The translations under genes and the position numbers were made by a program. A DNA stretch of 8,736 nucleotides, from contig JBOGDF010000239.1 of the NCBI GenBank assembly GCA_050701635.1, positions 1 to 8,736 of the forward strand, read 5' to 3'. This document shows positions 5,603-8,736 of the stretch, in pieces (position 1 is the first letter of the stretch; every line of letters begins with the position of its first letter). Source of the DNA: WHSM01 sp050701635. Lineage in GTDB: Bacteria > Actinomycetota > Actinomycetes > Mycobacteriales > Micromonosporaceae. The notes under the pieces were generated by a model, which was not told where the DNA came from, made no database searches, and worked only from the letters and a program-made list of their open reading frames with translations.

Positions 5603-5810
5603 CGGTTCACCCACAGACCGCTGGTCACCGTGGCGTACACGGTCGAAGGCCCCGCAAGACGGGCGGCCCGCGCAGGGAGGACGGAAGCGACAGGCCGCGG
5701 CTCGCGCCGACTGGTCCCTGACGCCCCGTGCGCCTTGCGCCGGGGCTTCTCTCGTCTTCGGGCATCGGCTCCACGACCCCGGTGCACCCCGAGTACGAGA
5801 GAGGAGGGAC
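5603..5810 (+). ncRNA. L10 leader (ribosomal protein autoregulatory 5' UTR)
   Basis: The long untranslated region before rplJ carries successive hairpins: GACC/GGTC (5616-5626), ACCGTG/CACGGT (5627-5643), CCCG/CGGG (5651-5663), and a long-range pair CAGGGA (5673-5678) with TCCCTG (5715-5720). The last pair encloses purine-rich GGACGGAAGCGACAGG. It is followed at once by an intrinsic terminator. This is the architecture of the known bacterial L10 leader, where the L10(L12)4 complex binds a kink-turn region and shifts expression of rplJL. Assignment to that family is by position and architecture. I did not resolve the antiterminator pairing. Confidence 0.7.
5723..5758 (+). terminator. attenuator terminator in the rplJ leader
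   Basis: GCCCCG (5723-5728) and GCGC (5730-5733) pair with GCGC (5737-5740) and CGGGGC (5741-5746), with one bulged T and a CTT loop. The stem is followed by the pyrimidine tract TTCTCTCGTCTT (5747-5758). It is the only terminator in the window with a U-rich tail, and it lies 53 bases upstream of the rplJ start. It is therefore best read as conditional, controlling read-through into rplJ. Confidence 0.8.
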
Positions 5811-6392
5811 ATGACGACAGAACCATCGACCCGTGACGCGAGCAAGCCGGTACGGGAAGACAAGGCGGCCGCGGTCAACGAGCTCATCGACCGTTTCCAG
5901 AACTCCGCCGCCACCGTGCTGACCGAGTACCGCGGCCTCACGGTTACGCAGATCACGCAGCTGCGTCGTTCGCTCGGCCAGGACACCAAGTACCGGGTCG
6001 CGAAGAACACCTTCATCAAGAAGGCCGCCGCCGAGGCGGGCATCGAAGGTCTGGACGACCTGTTCTCCGGCCCCACCGCGCTGGCGTTCATCGGCGGCGA
6101 TCCGGTGGAGGCGGCGAAGTCCCTGCGCGACTTCGCCAAGGATCACCCGCACCTGGTGGTCAAGGGCGGCGTCATGGAGGGCAAGACGCTCTCCGCCGCG
6201 GAGATCACCAAGCTCGCCGACCTGGAGTCGCGCGAGGTGCTGCTGTCCAAGCTCGCCGGCGCGATGAAGGGCAACCTGACCAAGGCTGCGGGCCTGTTCC
6301 AGGCCCCGCTGTCCCAGGTGGCACGGCTGGCCGCGGCGCTGCAGGACAAGCGCGCGGCTGAAGCACCGGCTGAGGCGCCCGCCGAGGCGTAG
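5811..6392 (+). CDS. rplJ: 50S ribosomal protein L10
   Basis: L10 anchors the L7/L12 dimers to the 23S rRNA at the stalk base and, complexed with them, represses its own mRNA. The 193-residue protein shows the family N-terminal region (KAAAVNELIDRFQNSAATVL, TEYRGLTVTQITQLRRSLG, YRVAKNTFIKKAA), the FSGPTALAFIGGDPVEAAK segment, and a C-terminal helix that binds L7/L12 (about 150-180), ending in an AEAPAEAPAEA tail. The start is ATG 5811, just after GAGAGGAGGG (5799-5808). The purine run can pair with 16S rRNA in more than one register, so spacing is acceptable. The frame is open upstream to 5556, but that part is the leader RNA and has no family sequence. rplL follows after 60 bases. Confidence 0.97.
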   Translation: MTTEPSTRDASKPVREDKAAAVNELIDRFQNSAATVLTEYRGLTVTQITQLRRSLGQDTKYRVAKNTFIKKAAAEAGIEGLDDLFSGPTALAFIGGDPVEAAKSLRDFAKDHPHLVVKGGVMEGKTLSAAEITKLADLESREVLLSKLAGAMKGNLTKAAGLFQAPLSQVARLAAALQDKRAAEAPAEAPAEA

Positions 6393-6452
6393 CCGTACCC
6401 CCGAAATAGAGCCCACAGACCACGTAAGCAGTGAGAGGAAGTACGAAGCATC

Positions 6453-6842
6453 ATGGCGAAGCTGTCCAGTGACGACCTGCTCGACGCGTTCAAGGAGATG
6501 ACGCTGATCGAGCTCTCCGAGTTCGTGAAGAAGTTCGAGGAGACCTTCGAGGTCACCGCCGCGGCGCCGGTCGCCGTGGCCGCGATGCCGGGCGCCGGTG
6601 GCGCCGGCGAGGCTCCCGCCGCCGAGGAGCAGGACGAGTTCGACGTCGTCCTCGAGGCGGCCGGCGAGAAGAAGATCCAGGTCATCAAGGAGGTGCGCGC
6701 GCTGACCAGCCTGGGCCTGAAGGAGGCCAAGGACCTGGTCGACGGTGCCCCCAAGAGCGTCCTGGAGAAGGTGACCAAGGAGGCCGCCGAGAAGGCCAAG
6801 GAGCAGCTCGAGGGCGCCGGCGCAACGGTCACCCTCAAGTAA
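6453..6842 (+). CDS. rplL: 50S ribosomal protein L7/L12
   Basis: L7/L12 is the multi-copy stalk protein that recruits and stimulates the translational GTPases. The 129-residue product has an N-terminal dimerisation and L10-binding helix pair (LSSDDLLDAFKEMTLIELSE), an Ala/Gly/Pro hinge (about 35-55), and the globular C-terminal domain (DEFDVVLEAAGEKKIQVIKE, then TSLGLKEAKDLVDGAPKSV). The start is ATG 6453. The best Shine-Dalgarno, AGGAAG at 6436-6441, is 11 bases away, which is rather long. The N-terminal sequence nevertheless fits the family well. The rplJ-rplL gap (6393-6452) shows no terminator, consistent with one transcript. Confidence 0.98.
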   Translation: MAKLSSDDLLDAFKEMTLIELSEFVKKFEETFEVTAAAPVAVAAMPGAGGAGEAPAAEEQDEFDVVLEAAGEKKIQVIKEVRALTSLGLKEAKDLVDGAPKSVLEKVTKEAAEKAKEQLEGAGATVTLK

Positions 6843-6862
6843 CAGTTTCCCGCGCCTCGATC

Positions 6863-6894
6863 CGGGGTGGTCACCCAGCCGGGTGACCACCCCG
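6863..6894 (+). terminator. terminator after rplL
   Basis: CGGGGTGGTCACCC (6863-6876) and GGGTGACCACCCCG (6881-6894) form a perfect 14-bp stem with a 4-base AGCC loop, 20 bases after the L7/L12 stop codon. No U-tract follows. It should end most rplJL transcripts before the Mce-type operon, so whatever drives rpoBC in this organism must lie elsewhere. Confidence 0.9.
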
Positions 6895-7154
6895 AGCTCG
6901 TAGCCGTACCCCTCCATCCGGGTTTACTGGCTAGGGTATGGCTTCGTCCGATTTATCTTGGCTGTGAGGCGCGTAACGTTGCTAGGCCGAAGTTGCGATT
7001 CCATGACTGAGGTGTGGCATGTGGATAAGAGGTCTTCCATCCCGGTTACTGACGCGTTAACTTCATGCCATTACCCGTGGTCAGTAAGCTGCGGTGCGAG
7101 TCGTGCGGTCGGCGTTGACCGGTGCGTAAACCGCCAGCGTGTGGGAGGGGCCCG
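6895..7154 (+). promoter_or_regulatory. AT-richer regulatory gap before the Mce-type operon
   Basis: This 260-base stretch has no credible gene; the open frame at 6958-7170 lacks a ribosome-binding site and runs into the ATPase start region. Base composition is visibly more AT-rich than its surroundings from about 6915 to 7095, as expected for a promoter region. No -35/-10 pair is strong. The best candidate is TTCATG (7062-7067) with TAAGCT (7085-7090), spacing 17. TAGGGT (6932-6937) is an isolated -10-like match. A 5-bp hairpin (7106-7110 with 7117-7121) lies just upstream of the ribosome-binding site. Confidence 0.4.
7046..7087 (+). promoter_or_regulatory. inverted repeat, candidate operator of the Mce-type operon
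   Basis: TTACTGAC (7046-7053) and GTCAGTAA (7080-7087) are a perfect 8-bp inverted repeat with a 26-base spacer. The right arm overlaps the best -10 candidate (7085-7090). It could bind a dimeric regulator or fold in RNA. No regulator gene is in the window, and I do not recognise the motif. Confidence 0.3.
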
Positions 7155-8195
7155 TTGGGCGTCGAGGTGAAAGTCGAGAGTCTGAGCAAGTCTTTCGGCA
7201 AGCAGCTGATCTGGGGGAACGTCAGTCTGACGTTGCCCCCCGGCGAGATCTCCGTGCTGCTCGGGCCCTCGGGCACCGGCAAGTCGGTGTTCCTGAAGAC
7301 GCTGGTCGGGCTGCTTCGCCCGGAGCAGGGCTCCATCTGGATCCAGGGCAAGGATCTGCCCAGGCTCAGCGAGCACGACCTGTACGAGCTCCGCAAGCTG
7401 TTCGGTGTGCTGTTCCAGGACGGCGCGCTGTTCGGCTCGATGACGCTCTTCGACAACATCGCGTTCCCGCTCCGCGAGCACACCAAGAAGACCGAGCGGG
7501 AAGTACGCGACGTCGTACTCGAGAAGATGGAGATGGTGGGTCTCCTCGGCGCCGAGAAGAAGCTGCCCGGCGAGATCTCCGGCGGCATGCGCAAGCGCGC
7601 CGGCCTGGCCCGGGCCCTGGTGCTCGACCCCGAGATCATCCTGTTCGACGAGCCGGACTCCGGGCTGGACCCGGTGCGTACGGCGTACCTCAATCAGCTG
7701 ATCGTCGACCTCAACCAGCAGATCGAGGCGACGTTCCTGATCGTGACCCACGACATCAACACCGCCCGTACGGTGCCGGACAACATCGGTCTGCTCTACC
7801 ACCGGCACCTGGCGATGTTCGGCCCGCGGGAGATGCTGCTCTGCTCCGAGGAGCCGGTGGTACGCCAGTTCCTCAACGCGCAGCGGATCGGCCCGATCGG
7901 GATGGCGGAGGAGAAGGACGCCGACGAGCTGGCCGCCGAGGCCGAGTCCGGCGAGGAGCTGGGCACGCTGCCGCCGGTACCGATCCAGCTGACGCCGTCT
8001 AACGGCATGCCACGGCGTACCCAGCGGGCGCCGGGCGAGTGGTGCCGTGAGAACGGCGTTACCCCGCCTCCCGGCTCGTTCGGTGGCGACGACTGGGCGC
8101 GTGCCCCGCAGCCGGCCGAGGGCACCATGTACGCCAGCCGCTACACCGGCTCCGGTGACCAGGAGACTGTCACGCTGGACCGGAGGGAGAGCTAG
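7155..8195 (+). CDS. Mce transporter ATPase, MceG/Mkl (MlaF-like)
   Basis: This ABC ATPase of 346 residues would power an Mce lipid/sterol importer by acting on a pair of YrbE permeases at the cytoplasmic membrane face. Motifs, numbered from TTG 7155: Walker A GPSGTGKSV (37-45), Q-loop Gln88 (LFQDGALFGSM), signature ISGGMRKRA (141-149), Walker B IILFDEP (161-167) and H-loop His199 (IVTHD). The GVLFQDGALFGSMTLFDNIAF (in part) and IGPIGMAEEKD segments are typical of MceG/MlaF. The start is TTG 7155, placed 6 bases after GGAGG (7144-7148) and giving the family-like beginning MGVEVKVESLSKSF; GTG 7122 would put the ribosome-binding site inside the gene. Residues about 249-346 form a polar, Pro-rich C-terminal extension, which MceG proteins have and E. 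coli MlaF lacks. The stop codon abuts the permease start. Confidence 0.92.
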   Translation: MGVEVKVESLSKSFGKQLIWGNVSLTLPPGEISVLLGPSGTGKSVFLKTLVGLLRPEQGSIWIQGKDLPRLSEHDLYELRKLFGVLFQDGALFGSMTLFDNIAFPLREHTKKTEREVRDVVLEKMEMVGLLGAEKKLPGEISGGMRKRAGLARALVLDPEIILFDEPDSGLDPVRTAYLNQLIVDLNQQIEATFLIVTHDINTARTVPDNIGLLYHRHLAMFGPREMLLCSEEPVVRQFLNAQRIGPIGMAEEKDADELAAEAESGEELGTLPPVPIQLTPSNGMPRRTQRAPGEWCRENGVTPPPGSFGGDDWARAPQPAEGTMYASRYTGSGDQETVTLDRRES

Positions 8196-8736
8196 ATGCC
8201 CGGCCCGGTCGCGGTCGCGGCCAGCTCCCTCACCGAGGCCGGTAAGTTCTTCGCCTTCGTGCTCGACACCTTCCGGACGTTTCCCCGCCGGCCGTTTCAG
8301 GTACGGGAGCTGATCCAGCAGGCCTGGTTCATCGCGAGCGTGTCGATCGTGCCGGCCGGGCTGGTCGCGATCCCGTTCGGCGCCGTGATCGCGCTGCAGC
8401 TCGGGTCGCTCACCCGGCAGCTCGGGGCGCAGTCCTTCTCTGGCGCCGCCAGCGTCCTCGCGGTGGTACGGGAAGCCGGCCCGATCGTGACCGCGCTGAT
8501 CATCGCCGGCGCCGGCGGCTCGGCGATCTGCGCCGACCTGGGCGCCCGCAAGATCCGGGAAGAGCTGGACGCCATGCAGGTGCTCGGCATCGACCCGATC
8601 CAGCGCCTGGTGGTGCCCCGGGTGATCGCCAGCATGTTCGTCGCGACCCTGCTCAACGGCCTGGTCAGCGTGGTCGGCGTGGCGGGCGGCTACTTCTTCA
8701 ACGTCGTGATGCAGGGCGGTACGCCCGGCGCGTACC
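8196..8736 (+). CDS. YrbE/MlaE-family permease of the Mce system, 5' part
   Basis: The first 180 codons of an ABC permease that runs off the window end. The ATG (8196-8198) directly follows the ATPase TAG, with no gap, and its Shine-Dalgarno GGAGGGAG (8182-8189) is inside the ATPase gene, so the two are translationally coupled. Visible features are an N-terminal amphipathic region (FFAFVLDTFRTFPRRPFQ), a first membrane segment (about IASVSIVPAGLVAIPFGAVI), and a second (IVTALIIAGAGGSAICADLG). Next come the family hallmark EELDAMQVLGIDPIQRLVVP (residues 127-146) and a third segment near MFVATLLNGLVSVVGVAGGY. That hallmark is the cytoplasmic loop that touches the ATPase. As the first permease of an mce-type operon it is probably a YrbEA-type subunit; a second permease and mceA-F genes would be expected beyond the window. 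Confidence 0.92.
   Translation, partial: MPGPVAVAASSLTEAGKFFAFVLDTFRTFPRRPFQVRELIQQAWFIASVSIVPAGLVAIPFGAVIALQLGSLTRQLGAQSFSGAASVLAVVREAGPIVTALIIAGAGGSAICADLGARKIREELDAMQVLGIDPIQRLVVPRVIASMFVATLLNGLVSVVGVAGGYFFNVVMQGGTPGAY

Noticed and set aside
5556..5810. Longer L10 protein starting at 5556
   Set aside because: The added 85 residues have no L10 similarity and overlap the promoter, the structured leader and its attenuator.
3868..5826. Minus-strand open frame of 652 codons opposite the protease
   Set aside because: The plus strand encodes a protease with signal peptide, triad and membrane helix. The antisense product has no recognisable domain and crosses the rplJ leader.
7122..7154. GTG 7122 as start of the MceG-like ATPase
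   Set aside because: The strong GGAGG lies downstream of it, 6 bases before TTG 7155, where the family-like N-terminus begins.
6958..7170. 70-codon frame in the rplL-mceG gap
   Set aside because: No ribosome-binding site, no similarity, and it overlaps the promoter region and the ATPase start.
1..8736. CRISPR array, insertion sequence, att site or phage genes
   Set aside because: No spaced direct repeats, no transposase or integrase motif, and no direct repeat of the tRNA-Trp 3' end was seen, so the tRNA shows no sign of an integrated element inside this window.

Overview
The window is high-GC DNA with strong third-position G/C bias, GTG and TTG starts, and hairpin terminators that mostly lack U-tracts. 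With its gene content (tRNA-Trp, secE, nusG, rplK, rplA, rplJ, rplL and an Mce transport locus) this points to an actinobacterium. The long acidic/alanine-rich N-terminal extensions on SecE and NusG fit that. A member of the Micromonosporaceae is my best guess, by inference only; no rRNA or marker search was possible.

Layout. (1) 1-677: the 3' part of a MccF/LD-carboxypeptidase (peptidase S66) gene. (2) 678-947: a hairpin-rich intergenic stretch with a likely promoter near 780-809. (3) 948-1020: tRNA-Trp(CCA), followed after 48 bases by secE. (4) 1069-3731: secE, nusG, rplK and rplA, all on the + strand with 49-66-base gaps, ending at a perfect 10-bp hairpin terminator (3751-3780). (5) 3856-5559: a secreted, membrane-anchored subtilisin-family (S8) protease of the mycosin type, with a very long proline-rich C-terminal tail; it lies alone between the L1 and L10 genes. 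(6) 5567-6842: the rplJ-rplL unit with its own promoter, a roughly 200-base structured L10 leader containing an intrinsic terminator/attenuator, then rplJ, rplL and a 14-bp hairpin terminator (6863-6894). (7) 6895-7154: an AT-richer regulatory gap. (8) 7155-8736: the start of an Mce-type lipid import operon, an MceG/Mkl-like ATPase followed directly by a YrbE/MlaE-family permease that runs off the window.

How it fits together. The housekeeping genes make the protein-export channel subunit SecE, the transcription factor NusG and the ribosomal stalk proteins L11, L1, L10 and L7/L12. Two envelope loci are spliced into this conserved cluster: the protease between rplA and rplJ, and the Mce ATPase/permease genes after rplL, where many bacteria have rpoB. 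The insertions sit cleanly between transcription units bounded by terminators.

I found no CRISPR array, insertion sequence or phage gene, and no convincing novel multi-gene system. The least ordinary object is the orphan mycosin-like protease with its cytoplasmic proline-rich tail.
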